The notes: generated from the sequence alone by a model not told the origin. Counted from the first letter of the stretch, positions 48,446 through 57,504 are shown. The stretch: 64,000 nt of DNA from Streptomyces venezuelae ATCC 10712 (GCF_008639165.1 NZ_CP029197.1:4778001-4842000); one strand, 5' to 3'. Numbers and translations: made by a program.

Positions 48446-49249
48446 TCACGCCACGGCGCCGGCGCCGGGCCCCTCCTCCCGCACCCCCGGGACCCCCGCG
48501 CCGCTCGCGTCGAGGGCCTCCCGGACCCCGGCCGCCACCGTGGGATGGACCGGCAGCGCGAGATGACCGATCCCGCTGACCCGGACGTTGTGCACCAGCA
48601 GGTCGGGGTGGTCCAGGCAGGCCGTGTCCACCGGCACCATCACCTGGTCGAGGTCGCTCCAGAAGCTCACGAACCGGGTACGGCAGCCGGGCGAGGGCGC
48701 GGCGAGCTCCCGCAGCACCTCCGAACCCGGCCGCATCTGCCGCACCAGCGGATGCGCGTCGGCGAGCCGGGCCACGGTGGTGCCGGAGTGCGGGGTGCCG
48801 AGCATGACCAGGGTGCGCACCCGGCTGTCACCGCCGAGACGCTGTACGTAATAACGGGCGATGAGCCCGCCCAGGCTGTGGCCGACGATGTCGACCTCGG
48901 CGTGTCCGGTCCGGGCGCGGATCTCGTCCACCCGGCGCCCCAGCAGTTCGGCGGCGGCCCGCAGGTCGCAGGTGAGCGGCGAGTAGTTGAGCGACTCGAC
49001 GCAGTCACGGCCGCTCCGGGTGAGGGCACGGCGCAGCAGGACGAAGACCGAGCGGTTGTCCACGAAACCGTGCAGCAGGACGACCGGACGTCGGCCCGTC
49101 GGGCCCGCGGACGGGGAGGACGGTGAAGAGGGGGCGGCCGCGAGGCGCTCGGCCACGATCCCGGAGGGGTAGAGGACGAGGTGGCCGGTGAGGATCGCGA
49201 TCTCGAGGGCGGTGGCCTTCATCAGGGCGGTGACCTTGGCGAGCTCCAT
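48446..49249 (-). CDS. Alpha/beta-hydrolase, lipase/esterase type
   Basis: 267 aa from ATG 49249 (GGAGG 7 bases upstream). Oxyanion segment RPVVLLHGFVDNRSVFVLLRRAL, nucleophile Ser125 in IVGHSLGGLIARYYVQRLGG, then LVMLGTPHSGTTVARLADAHPLVRQM, typical of triacylglycerol lipases of the PGAP1/lipase class 2 type, and a late His in VSGIGHLALPVHP. The N-terminal helix EIAILTGHLVLYPSGIV is hydrophobic and may be membrane-associated; no cleavable signal is clear. The acyl substrate is unknown. It is divergent from icmB. Confidence 0.9.
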   Translation of the reverse strand: MELAKVTALMKATALEIAILTGHLVLYPSGIVAERLAAAPSSPSSPSAGPTGRRPVVLLHGFVDNRSVFVLLRRALTRSGRDCVESLNYSPLTCDLRAAAELLGRRVDEIRARTGHAEVDIVGHSLGGLIARYYVQRLGGDSRVRTLVMLGTPHSGTTVARLADAHPLVRQMRPGSEVLRELAAPSPGCRTRFVSFWSDLDQVMVPVDTACLDHPDLLVHNVRVSGIGHLALPVHPTVAAGVREALDASGAGVPGVREEGPGAGAVA

Positions 49250-49554
49250 GGCCGGACCTCCCGAACGGCACGGGGGGGCCGAACGGTACGCCGGTACGCC
49301 GCGCCCCCGCGCCGCACGGACGGCGGCACGGAGACGCGGCGACCTCGTCGCGGCTCCCTTCGCGACGGTGCCCCGCTTGCGGCTGGTGGGCCCAGGAGGA
49401 GGGCCCGGAAGCGGGGTACCACGCAGAGCGAACATGTCCCACGTGTGATTTCCCCCTCGCTCGTCACCGCGAAACGGGCGCGTGCGGGATGCTGGGGATA
49501 ACGTTCGTTCACCTCCCCGGCAAAGACGCGCGGGGGTCGCATGTGGAGGCAGTG
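49250..49554. other. Gap between the lipase-type gene and icmB
   Basis: 305 bases between divergent genes. A nested hairpin occupies 49371-49416 (CCCCGCTT with AAGCGGGG outside, GGGCCC with GGGCCC inside). A -10-like GATAAC near 49496 could serve icmB. Open frames reading into icmB from 49489 lack an SD. Confidence 0.5.
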
Positions 49555-49962
49555 ATGGGTGTGACCGGTCCGATCCGCGTGGTGGTGGCCAAGCCGGGTC
49601 TCGACGGCCACGATCGCGGGGCCAAGGTGATCGCGCGGGCACTCCGCGACGCCGGCATGGAGGTCATCTACACCGGCCTCCACCAGACGCCCGAGCAGAT
49701 CGTCGACACCGCGATCCAGGAGGACGCCGACGCGATCGGCCTGTCGATCCTCTCGGGCGCGCACAACACGCTGTTCGTGAAGGTCCTGGAACTCCTCAAG
49801 GACCGCGACGCGGAGGACATCAAGGTCTTCGGTGGCGGCATCATCCCCGACGCGGACATCGCGCCGCTCAAGGAGAAGGGCGTGGCGGAGATCTTCACGC
49901 CGGGCGCGACCACCTCGTCCATCGTCGACTGGGTGAACGCGAACGTGCGCGTGGCCGCGTAA
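49555..49962 (+). CDS. icmB: Coenzyme B12-binding subunit of isobutyryl-CoA mutase
   Basis: 135 aa adenosylcobalamin-binding domain of the methylmalonyl-CoA mutase class. Base-off/His-on motif DxHxxG is Asp17-x-His19-x2-Gly22 in KPGLDGHDRGAKVIARAL, followed by LSILSGAHNTLF and the GG loop VFGGGIIPDADI. A stand-alone subunit of this length matches Streptomyces IcmB, which joins IcmA (encoded elsewhere) to interconvert isobutyryl-CoA and n-butyryl-CoA, supplying polyketide precursors. ATG 49555 has GGAGG five bases upstream. The alternative, a free methylmalonyl-CoA mutase domain, is less likely because of the length and its place next to the SWIM/MoxR cluster, as I recall for SCO4800. Confidence 0.88.
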   Translation: MGVTGPIRVVVAKPGLDGHDRGAKVIARALRDAGMEVIYTGLHQTPEQIVDTAIQEDADAIGLSILSGAHNTLFVKVLELLKDRDAEDIKVFGGGIIPDADIAPLKEKGVAEIFTPGATTSSIVDWVNANVRVAA

Positions 49963-49991
49963 GCCGTTCCGGTCATCCTCCCGGTCCGCCC

Positions 49992-50026
49992 GCGAAGGGC
50001 CCTCCCCCTGCGGGAGGGCCCTTCGC
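49992..50026. terminator. Bidirectional terminator between icmB and the DUF5691 gene
   Basis: Perfect 15-bp stem (49992-50006 with 50012-50026), loop CCTGC, in the 68-base convergent gap. Confidence 0.92.
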
Positions 50027-50030
50027 CGGT

Positions 50031-51899
50031 TCAGGCTCCGATGAGCTCGGCGCGCATCGCCGCACGCAGCCGCAGCGTGGACACCAGACGCTGGAAGGCC
50101 TCCGACCAATAGCCGCCCGCACCGGGGGAGATGTCGTCGGCCTCGTCCGGACGGGCCGTCAGGGACTCCAGCTGCCGGGCCGCCTCCGGAGCGAGGCAGC
50201 GCTCCGCCAGCCCCATCACCCCGCTGAAGCTCCAGGGGTAACTGCCCGCCTCCCGCGCGATGTCGAGGGCGTCGATCACCGCACCGCCGAGCGGCTCCGC
50301 CCACGGCACCTCGCAGACGCCGAGCAGCTGGAAGGCCTCCGACAGGCCGTGGGCCGCGATGAACGAGGCGACCCAGCCCGCCCGTTCCTCCGGGGAGAGC
50401 GTCGACAGGAGCTGGGCCCGCTCGGCCAGCGACGAGGTGCCGGGACCCGTCGCGGGCGGGACCGCAGGGGAGCCGAGCAGCGCGCGCGACCAGGCCGCGT
50501 CCCGCTGGCGCACGGCCGCCCGGCACCAGGCCGCGTGCAGTTCGGCCTGCCAGTCGTCGGCGACCGGAAGGGCCACGATCTCCTCGGGGCCACGGCCCCC
50601 GAACCGGGGCGGCCAGCACGACAGCGGCGCCGCCTCGACGAGCTGGCCCAGCCACCAGGACCGCTCGCCGCGCCCCGCCGGTGGCGTCGCCACGAGACCG
50701 TCCCGCTGCATGGCCGAGTCGCACTCGTGCGGCGCCTCCACGACGACGGTCGGCGTGGACGCCGTCCGGTCGAGGCCGACACAGGTCACCGCCCGGCCCG
50801 CCATCCGGCCCGCGAGCGCCGAGTCGGGCAGCGCGGACAGCAGTTCGGCGGCGGTGGCGCGGACGTTCCGGCTGCGGTCGGCGAGCGCCTCTTCGAGGAA
50901 CTCCTCGTCCGCGCCGGAGAGTCCGGTGCGCAGGGAGTCCAGGAACATCAGCCGGTCCTCCGCCCGCTCCACCGCCCAGGTGGAAGCGAGGAGGGCCAGA
51001 CCGGCCGCCGGATCACCGGTCCGTACGGCGCCGAGCAGGGCGACCCGCTCGGCGAACAGGCCCTCGTCCCAGAGGGCCCGCACGGCCTCCTCGTCGCCGG
51101 TGTCCGGGAGGGAGCCGCCCGCGCCCGCTCCCCGGAGCGCGAACCTCCACTCCGGGTTCAGCCCGGCCAGCCACAGACCGCGCGGCCCGGCGAGCCGGAG
51201 CGCCTGGGGCCGGAGGTCCGTGCGCGCCCGGGCCGCGTCGAGCAGGGCGGGCAGGGTGGCGGCCGGGGCCTTGTAGCCGCGCTCGTTGGCGAGCGCCAGC
51301 CACTGCGGCAGCAGTTCGGCGAGGTCGGGGGCCGCGCCGCGCCGCCCGGCGGGCGAGGGCGCGGCCCGGCCGGCGAGGAGCTGTTCCAGCCTCCGCCGGG
51401 CGTCCCTGGGCAGCGGCGCCCGCGGGTCCTCGGGGGCGGGCGCCGGCGGGGGCGCGGCGGGCCCGGGACGCAGCCCCGCCCTGCGCCGTACGGTGTGGAG
51501 CGCGGCGGCGTCGAGCAGCGCCCCCGGTATCTCCGCGCCGGGTACTCCGGCGAGCAGGCCGGGCGCCCGCCGGTCCGTCCCGAGCAGGGCCGAGGTGACG
51601 AGCTGCTCCCAGACGTCGTCGGGGGAGACGGCCCGGCTGCCGTCCGGCTGGTCGTTCCGGCCCTGGTTCGGGGCGGCTTCGTCGTTCGCGGGGCCTTCGC
51701 CGTGAGCGGGGCCGTCGGCCGCGGTGGCGGCGGTCGCGGTGGTGGTGGCGGTGGTGGTCGCGTCGGCTGTGGTCGGCGCGGCCGGCGCGGCCGGCGTGGT
51801 CGGCGTGGGGGCAGTGGTGGTCACGGGCGGCGCGGTCGGCTCGGTCGCTGCGCGCGGGGCGGGGGCGGTGTCGGTGGACGAGGCCGGGGTCGGGTTCAT
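50031..51899 (-). CDS. DUF5691 protein of the SWIM/MoxR system
   Basis: 622 aa from ATG 51899, which has GGAGG six bases upstream; ATG 51941, overlapping the SWIM stop as ATGA, is a possible alternative. Residues ~1-85 are a Thr/Ala/Pro linker. The rest is a helical protein that looks like HEAT-type repeats (VWEQLVTSALLGTDRRAPG, LFAERVALLGAVRTGDPAAGLALLASTWAVERAEDRLMFLDSL, FLEEALADRSRNVRATAAELLSALPDSALAGRMAGRAV). This corresponds to DUF5691, repeatedly found beside SWIM and MoxR/VWA genes. Probably a scaffold or target-binding subunit; no catalytic motif is seen. It is the second gene of the SWIM arm. Confidence 0.85.
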   Translation of the reverse strand: MNPTPASSTDTAPAPRAATEPTAPPVTTTAPTPTTPAAPAAPTTADATTTATTTATAATAADGPAHGEGPANDEAAPNQGRNDQPDGSRAVSPDDVWEQLVTSALLGTDRRAPGLLAGVPGAEIPGALLDAAALHTVRRRAGLRPGPAAPPPAPAPEDPRAPLPRDARRRLEQLLAGRAAPSPAGRRGAAPDLAELLPQWLALANERGYKAPAATLPALLDAARARTDLRPQALRLAGPRGLWLAGLNPEWRFALRGAGAGGSLPDTGDEEAVRALWDEGLFAERVALLGAVRTGDPAAGLALLASTWAVERAEDRLMFLDSLRTGLSGADEEFLEEALADRSRNVRATAAELLSALPDSALAGRMAGRAVTCVGLDRTASTPTVVVEAPHECDSAMQRDGLVATPPAGRGERSWWLGQLVEAAPLSCWPPRFGGRGPEEIVALPVADDWQAELHAAWCRAAVRQRDAAWSRALLGSPAVPPATGPGTSSLAERAQLLSTLSPEERAGWVASFIAAHGLSEAFQLLGVCEVPWAEPLGGAVIDALDIAREAGSYPWSFSGVMGLAERCLAPEAARQLESLTARPDEADDISPGAGGYWSEAFQRLVSTLRLRAAMRAELIGA

Positions 51900-51937
51900 C
51901 GGGGGCCTCCGGGCGGGCCGCGGGGCGTGGGCGGGGG

Positions 51938-53284
51938 TCATATGAGGGGGACCGTCTCTTCCGGGGACTCCAGGGACCAGGCGGCGAGGGGCGAGAAGCC
52001 CCGGTGGCCGCACTCGCCGAAGACCGTCACCGGGCCGCCTCCGGACAGGGCGACCAGACGCCAGAGCCCGGGCCGGGACTGGGCGGCGGGCGTCAGCGGC
52101 AGCGCCTCGCGGCCGTCCGCGTCGGCGAGCTGCCAGCCGTACTCCGCCCGCGCGGGGACGACCCGGCTCAGCGTCACCGGCCAGGACTCCAGCCACGGGT
52201 CCTCGCCCAGCGCACGGCCGTACGCGTCGAGGGCCGCGCCCACCGGTCCGCCCGGCGGCGGGGCCGTGGGGCCCGTGACCGGCACGAACTGCTCGCCCGG
52301 CTCCGCCCGCAGCTGACCGGAGCCCGCGTGCGGGGTCAACTCGCCGTCGAGCACCGCGCCCACCGGGAGCGCCAGCCGGGGCGCGCGGCCCCCCGCGCCG
52401 AAGGAGAGGAGGAGCGCGGTGCGGCCGCTCATGGTGCCGTGCAGCCAGATCCGCCGGGTCGTCAGCCGCGTGTCGGCCGCGTCGTACTGGGCGAGGACGA
52501 GCCAGTGGTCGCGCACCGGGAGGCCGGTGACCGGGGCGGGGAGGCCCACCCGGGTCCGTACGGTCGTGGCGAAGGGCGCGGGCAGCCGGTCGGCGGTCAG
52601 CCACGCCCGGTCCAGGAGGTGGGTCAGCGCGCACTCCTCCAGGAGCCGCACCGGCCAGCCGGGCCCCGAGCCCGGGATCGCGCCGAGCTCGCGCACGCGC
52701 CCCGCGAGCCCCGGCGCCTGGGCGTCGACCATCCGGGCCGCCGTCTCCTCCCACAGTCCGTACCCCGGCTGCTCGGCCGCCGCCAGGCCGCCGCGCAGCA
52801 GATCGGCGAGCCGCCGCTCCAACTCCTCGGCGCCCGAGGTGATCCGGGCGGCTCTCCGCTCGGCCCTGCGGCGCGCCGCCTCCGGATCGGCCGGGCCGCC
52901 GCCGGTGTCCCCCTCCGCCGCGCGGGCCGCGCCCGCCGCGCGCCCCCGGCGCGCGGCGAGCCACCGCTCGGCCCAGTCGGGCGCGGCGGAGTCCCCGATC
53001 GCGGTCTCGTCCGAGGCCTGGAGGAGCAGCAGTCCGAGCGCGTGCTTGCAGGGGAACTTGCGGCTCGGGCAACCGCACAGGTACGCCGGTCCCGTGGTGT
53101 CGACGACCGTGCGGTACGGCGTGGCGCCACTGCCCTCGCACAGGCCCCAGACGGCCCCGTCGCCGCGGCCCGTCCCCGACCAGGGCCCGGCCGTGCCGAG
53201 CCTGCTTCCCGCTCTGCGCGACGCCTCGTCAGGAGCCAGTGCCAGCACCTGATCAGCCGTCCGACGCACCCCCATGGCATTCAT
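51938..53284 (-). CDS. SWIM zinc-finger protein of the MoxR/VWA system
   Basis: 448 aa. SWIM zinc finger at ~70-85: LCGCPSRKFPCKHALGLLLLQ (CxC-x8-CxH, a nucleic-acid or protein binding finger). An Arg/Ala-rich coiled coil follows, then a beta-rich C-terminal half. Start ATG 53284 is favoured: the damage-type -10 ends at 53292, so transcription would begin about one base before the ATG (leaderless), and no SD exists. It is transcribed with the DUF5691 gene and divergent from the MmpS-like lipoprotein and the MoxR arm. E. coli YehQ is a comparable SWIM partner. Confidence 0.9.
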   Translation of the reverse strand: MNAMGVRRTADQVLALAPDEASRRAGSRLGTAGPWSGTGRGDGAVWGLCEGSGATPYRTVVDTTGPAYLCGCPSRKFPCKHALGLLLLQASDETAIGDSAAPDWAERWLAARRGRAAGAARAAEGDTGGGPADPEAARRRAERRAARITSGAEELERRLADLLRGGLAAAEQPGYGLWEETAARMVDAQAPGLAGRVRELGAIPGSGPGWPVRLLEECALTHLLDRAWLTADRLPAPFATTVRTRVGLPAPVTGLPVRDHWLVLAQYDAADTRLTTRRIWLHGTMSGRTALLLSFGAGGRAPRLALPVGAVLDGELTPHAGSGQLRAEPGEQFVPVTGPTAPPPGGPVGAALDAYGRALGEDPWLESWPVTLSRVVPARAEYGWQLADADGREALPLTPAAQSRPGLWRLVALSGGGPVTVFGECGHRGFSPLAAWSLESPEETVPLI

Positions 53285-53291
53285 GTACCCG

Positions 53292-53314
53292 ACGGTAGAG
53301 GCCGCCACTGACAA
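53292..53314 (-). promoter_or_regulatory. RecA-independent (PafBC-type) DNA-damage promoter of the SWIM-DUF5691 operon
   Basis: Minus strand: TTGTCAGTG (53314-53306), exactly 8 bases, TACCGT (53297-53292). It fully matches tTGTCRGTG-N8-TAnnnT. The start codon follows 7 bases later. Confidence 0.82.
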
Positions 53315-53486
53315 CGCCTCTGGCCTGGGTGTTCGGGGGTGGTGGAGAGGCCGTGAAGGGGTTTGACTTGACCGTCCCTTTACGGTTCCCTGCGAAGGAC
53401 CAATCGATCACGTGATCCCTCGCCCGCCCGAACCACCGGCCGGCCGACGCACTGATCCACCAGAACAGCTCCAGGGGAACACCGCA

Positions 53487-53900
53487 ATGAAGCGCACCAC
53501 CCGTACCGCCGTCTCGGCCTTCGCCGTCGCCGCGCTCGCCCTCGGCCTCGGCGCCTGCTCGGAGGCCGCCGAGAAGGCCGCCGACCAGGTCGACAAGTCG
53601 GTGACCGAGTCCTACGAGGTCACCTACGAGGTCACCGGCACGGGGATCGAGTCCATCGACTACCACGCCGGTGACGGCACCGCGATGGCACCGAAGGTCG
53701 AGTCGGAGAAGAAGCCGACCACGCCGTGGAAGAAGACGGTGAAGCTGAAGGGCATCATGCCGCCGGCCGTCATGCCGGTCTCGCTCACCCCCGCCGACCT
53801 CACCTGCAAGGTCATCTACCAGGGCAAGGTCATCAAGGAGTCCAAGGCCGAGCAGGCCATGGCGGGCGGCTGCGTCGCGGTCTCCCCGGTCGTCGGCTGA
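53487..53900 (+). CDS. MmpS-like secreted lipoprotein
   Basis: 137 aa from ATG 53487 (AGGGGAAC upstream). Signal peptide and lipobox LGAC (Cys24), then a helical linker and a beta domain: YEVTYEVTGTGIESIDYHAGDG, KTVKLKGIMPPAVMPVSL, LTCKVIYQGKVIKESKAEQAMAGGCVAV. The pattern, including the paired late Cys residues, is that of the MmpS fold, which in mycobacteria partners MmpL lipid exporters; no MmpL is nearby. It sits between the two arms of the SWIM/MoxR system but has an ordinary upstream region (TTGACTTGACC near 53369), so membership in the system is doubtful. Confidence 0.75.
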   Translation: MKRTTRTAVSAFAVAALALGLGACSEAAEKAADQVDKSVTESYEVTYEVTGTGIESIDYHAGDGTAMAPKVESEKKPTTPWKKTVKLKGIMPPAVMPVSLTPADLTCKVIYQGKVIKESKAEQAMAGGCVAVSPVVG

Positions 53901-54033
53901 CCCACCGCCAGAGGCGAGGAAACGAGCGTCCGTTGACTTCCCGTCACGGGCGCGGGGCCGAACCTCCGCCAGAGCACGGGCCGCTGACCGCCCGTCACCC
54001 CTCCCACCAGCCCTGACCAGCGCCGACATCCCG

Positions 54034-54056
54034 TTGTCAGTGGCATGGTGCACGGT
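54034..54056 (+). promoter_or_regulatory. Near-match DNA-damage promoter of the MoxR-DUF5682-VWA operon
   Basis: TTGTCAGTG (54034-54042), 8 bases, CACGGT (54051-54056): the -10 has C for T in its first base. Thirteen bases, CGTTGTCAGTGGC, are identical to the SWIM arm promoter. An SD (GGAGGGGG) and ATG 54095 follow, with a leader of about 30 bases. Confidence 0.68.
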
Positions 54057-54094
54057 GGATCACACAGCAGGTCGAACGATCTGGAGGGGGATCC

Positions 54095-55252
54095 ATGCCC
54101 GTGCCCGAAACCATCGCGCAGCCCGGTTCCGGTGTCGACCAGGACACCGGACCGGGACGGCCGCGGACCGCGACCGAGGTCCTGCGGCCGCACGCCGAGC
54201 ACGCCTTCGCCGACGAACTCGCCGCGCTCGCCGCCGCCGACGACCGGCCCCGCCCCGCCCGTTGGCGTCTCTCGCCGTGGGCCGTCGCCACCTACCTCCT
54301 CGGCGGCACCCTCCCCGACGGCACGGTGATCACCCCCAAGTACGTGGGGCCCCGCCGCATCGTCGAAGTCGCCGTCACCACCCTCGCCACCGACCGGGCG
54401 CTGCTCCTCCTCGGCGTCCCCGGCACCGCCAAGACCTGGGTCTCCGAGCACCTCGCCGCCGCCGTCAGCGGCGACTCCACCCTGCTCGTCCAGGGCACCG
54501 CCGGCACCCCGGAGGAAGCCGTCCGCTATGGCTGGAACTACGCCCAGCTCCTCGCCCACGGGCCCAGCGAGGACGCCCTCGTGCCCAGCCCCGTCATGCG
54601 GGCGATGGCCCAGGGCATGACGGCCCGGGTGGAGGAGCTCACCCGCATCCCCGCCGACGTGCAGGACACGCTCATCACCATCCTGTCCGAGAAGACCCTG
54701 CCCGTCCCCGAGCTGGGCCAGGAGGTGCAGGCCGTCCCCGGCTTCAACCTGATCGCCACCGCCAACGACCGCGACCGGGGCGTCAACGAACTCTCCAGCG
54801 CGCTGCGCCGCCGCTTCAACACCGTGGTCCTGCCGCTGCCCGCGAGCCCCGAGGCGGAGGTCGACATCGTCGCCCGCCGCGTCGAGCAGCTCGGCCGCTC
54901 CCTCGCCCTGCCGGCCGTCCCGGACGGGGCCGACGAGATCCGCCGGGTCGTCACCGTCTTCCGCGAGCTGCGCGACGGTGTCACCACCGACGGCCGGACG
55001 CGGGTCAAGTCCCCCTCGGGGACGCTCTCCACCGCCGAGGCCATCTCCGTCGTCACCGGCGGCCTCGCCCTCGCCGCCCACTTCGGTGACGGCGTGCTGC
55101 GCCCGGCGGACATCGCGGCGGGCATCCTCGGCGCGGTCGTCCGCGATCCGGCGGCCGACCGGGTCGTCTGGCAGGAGTACCTGGAGACCGTGGTCAGAGA
55201 GCGGGACGGCTGGAAGGACTTCTACCGCGCCTGCCGCGAGGTGAGCGCGTGA
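54095..55252 (+). CDS. MoxR-family AAA+ ATPase (YehL-like)
   Basis: 385 aa cytosolic AAA+ ATPase. Walker A GVPGTAKT (Gly107-Thr114, Lys113). The usual MoxR Walker B DE reads EE in ARVEELTRIPADVQDTLITILSE. Sensor 1 region is FNLIATANDRDRGVNELSSALRRRFNTVVLPLP with an Arg finger pair. MoxR proteins load or remodel VWA-domain partners using ATP. It is coupled by a 4-base overlap to the DUF5682 gene, which in turn overlaps the VWA gene, so the three are made together. E. coli YehL belongs to this class. Confidence 0.92.
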   Translation: MPVPETIAQPGSGVDQDTGPGRPRTATEVLRPHAEHAFADELAALAAADDRPRPARWRLSPWAVATYLLGGTLPDGTVITPKYVGPRRIVEVAVTTLATDRALLLLGVPGTAKTWVSEHLAAAVSGDSTLLVQGTAGTPEEAVRYGWNYAQLLAHGPSEDALVPSPVMRAMAQGMTARVEELTRIPADVQDTLITILSEKTLPVPELGQEVQAVPGFNLIATANDRDRGVNELSSALRRRFNTVVLPLPASPEAEVDIVARRVEQLGRSLALPAVPDGADEIRRVVTVFRELRDGVTTDGRTRVKSPSGTLSTAEAISVVTGGLALAAHFGDGVLRPADIAAGILGAVVRDPAADRVVWQEYLETVVRERDGWKDFYRACREVSA

Positions 55253-57504
55253 CACCGCCGCTCGTCCTCGGGGTGCGGCACCACGGGCCCGGGTCGGCGC
55301 GCGGGGTGCTCGCCGCGCTGGAGGCGGAGAAGCCCGCCGCCGTGCTCGTCGAAGGCCCCGCCGAGGCCGACGCCCTCGTGGCCCTCGCCGCGGACCCCGA
55401 CATGCGTCCGCCGGTCGCCCTGCTCGCCCATGCCGTGGACGACCCGGGGCGTGCCGCGTTCTGGCCGATGGCCGCGTTCTCGCCCGAGTGGGTCGCGATC
55501 CGCTGGGCCCTCGACCGCGGCGCCGCCGTCCGGTTCGTCGACCTGCCCGCCGCGTACAGCCTCGCCGCCGCCGACCCCACCTGGGACGACGGGGAGGACG
55601 AGGTGTCCGGGAGCGGGCTGCGGATCGACCCCGTCGCCGAACTCGCGAAGGCCGCCGGACACGAGGACGCCGAGCGCTGGTGGGAGGACGTCGTCGAACT
55701 GCGCGGCGACGGCGACCCCACCGCGCCGTTCGAGGCCCTCGCCGAGGCCATGGGCGCGCTCCGCGAGGCGTACGGGCACGGCGGCCATCCCCGCGACCTC
55801 GTCCGCGAGGCCCACATGCGGCTCCGGCTCCGGGCCGCCCGCAAGGAGTTCGGCGACGACGTCGCCGTCGTCTGCGGCGCCTGGCACGCTCCCGCCCTCA
55901 CCCGCCGGACCACCGTCGCCGCCGACCGGGCCCTGCTCAAGGGCCTGCCCAAGGTGAAGGCCGAGATGACCTGGGTCCCCTGGACCCACCGCAGGCTCGC
56001 CCGCCGCTCGGGGTACGGAGCGGGGATCGACTCGCCCGGCTGGTACGGGCACCTCTTCGCCGCCCCCGACCGGCCCGTGGAGCGCTGGATGACCAGGGTC
56101 GCCGGACTCCTCAGGGCCGAGGATCACCTCGTCTCCTCCGCCCACGTCATCGAGGCCGTCCGGCTCGCCGAGACCCTCGCCGCCCTGCGCGGCAGGCCGC
56201 GGCCGGGCCTCGACGAGACGACCGACGCCGTCCGCGCCGTCCTCTGCGAGGGCTCCGACGTGCCGCTCGACCTCGTCCGGGACCGGCTCGTCGTCGGCGA
56301 CGTCCTCGGCGAGGTCCCGGCCGGCGCCCCCGCCGTCCCCCTCCAGCGCGACCTGGCCCGCCGCCAGCGCACCCTGCGCCTCAAGCCGGAGGCCACCGAG
56401 CGCGAGCTCGACCTGGACCTCCGCAAGGAGACGGACGGCGAGCGGAGCCGGCTGCTGCACCGGCTGCGGCTGCTCGGCGTCCGCTGGGGCGAGCCGGTCG
56501 TCGGCCGCTCCGGCACCGGCACCTTCCGCGAGGCCTGGCGGCTGCGCTGGGAGCCCGAGCTGCACGTCCAGGTCGCCGAGGCCGGCGTCTGGGGCACCAC
56601 CGTCGAGGCCGCCGCGACCGCCCGGGCCCGCTCCCGGGCCCTGGGGGCGACGGCCCTCGCCGACATCACCGCCCTCGCCGAGCACTGCCTCCTCGCCGGG
56701 CTCGGCGAGGCGCTGCCGGTCGTGATGCGGGCGCTCGCCGACCGCGCCGCGCTCGACACCGACGTGGCGCACCTCGCGCAGGCCCTCCCGGCCCTCGCAC
56801 GCTCCCTGCGCTACGGCGACGTCCGCGGCACCGACACCCGGGCCCTGGCCGAGGTCGCCACCGGTCTCGCCGAGCGGATCTGCGTCGGCCTGCCACCCGC
56901 CTGCGCCGGGCTCGACACGGACGCGGCCGCCGCCATGCGCGAGCGGATCGACGAGGTCCACCAGGCCGTCGCGCTGCTGCCCGACGCCGCCGGGCCGACC
57001 GAGCGCTGGGCGGGGGTGCTGCGCCGCCTCGCCGACCGTGACCGGGTCCCGGGCGTCCTCCGGGGCAGGGCCACCCGGCTCCTCCTCGACGAGGGCCGGA
57101 TCGCCGACGACGACGCCGCCCGGCTCATGAGCCGGGCCCTATCGCCCGGCACCCCGCCGCCGGACGCCGCGGCCTGGATCGACGGCTTCGTCGGCGGGGC
57201 CTCCGGCGGCGGGCTGCTCCTGGTCCACGACGAGCGGCTCCTGGGCCTGGTCGACGGCTGGCTCACGAGCGTTCCGCCCGGGGCGTTCACCGATGTCCTG
57301 CCGCTGCTGCGCCGCACCTTCTCCGGATACGAGCCGGGCGTGCGCCGCACCCTCGGCGAGCTGGTCGCACGGGGCCCGAAGGCAGGCGGCCCGGGCCACT
57401 CCGCGCCCGGCGTCCCCGGCTTCGCCGCCACCCTCGACCGGGACCGGGCGGATGCCGTACTGCCCCTGCTCCACCTCGTCCTCGGCACGGAGGTCCTCGT
57501 ATGA
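55249..57504 (+). CDS. DUF5682 protein of the MoxR/VWA system
   Basis: 751 aa from GTG 55249 (overlaps the MoxR stop). It opens PLVLGVRHHGPGSARGVLAALEAEKPAAVLVEGPAEADALVALA and continues VRFVDLPAAYSLA and FGDDVAVVCGAWHAPAL, a pattern reminiscent of the TraB/PrgY or ChaN-like EreA fold with His and Glu residues in the first strands that could be catalytic. The long helical remainder has no other recognisable domain. DUF5682 proteins occur with MoxR and VWA genes (YehM in E. coli). A hydrolase-like activity is a guess from the RHHGPGS and VEGPAE motifs. Confidence 0.87.
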   Translation: MTPPLVLGVRHHGPGSARGVLAALEAEKPAAVLVEGPAEADALVALAADPDMRPPVALLAHAVDDPGRAAFWPMAAFSPEWVAIRWALDRGAAVRFVDLPAAYSLAAADPTWDDGEDEVSGSGLRIDPVAELAKAAGHEDAERWWEDVVELRGDGDPTAPFEALAEAMGALREAYGHGGHPRDLVREAHMRLRLRAARKEFGDDVAVVCGAWHAPALTRRTTVAADRALLKGLPKVKAEMTWVPWTHRRLARRSGYGAGIDSPGWYGHLFAAPDRPVERWMTRVAGLLRAEDHLVSSAHVIEAVRLAETLAALRGRPRPGLDETTDAVRAVLCEGSDVPLDLVRDRLVVGDVLGEVPAGAPAVPLQRDLARRQRTLRLKPEATERELDLDLRKETDGERSRLLHRLRLLGVRWGEPVVGRSGTGTFREAWRLRWEPELHVQVAEAGVWGTTVEAAATARARSRALGATALADITALAEHCLLAGLGEALPVVMRALADRAALDTDVAHLAQALPALARSLRYGDVRGTDTRALAEVATGLAERICVGLPPACAGLDTDAAAAMRERIDEVHQAVALLPDAAGPTERWAGVLRRLADRDRVPGVLRGRATRLLLDEGRIADDDAARLMSRALSPGTPPPDAAAWIDGFVGGASGGGLLLVHDERLLGLVDGWLTSVPPGAFTDVLPLLRRTFSGYEPGVRRTLGELVARGPKAGGPGHSAPGVPGFAATLDRDRADAVLPLLHLVLGTEVLV

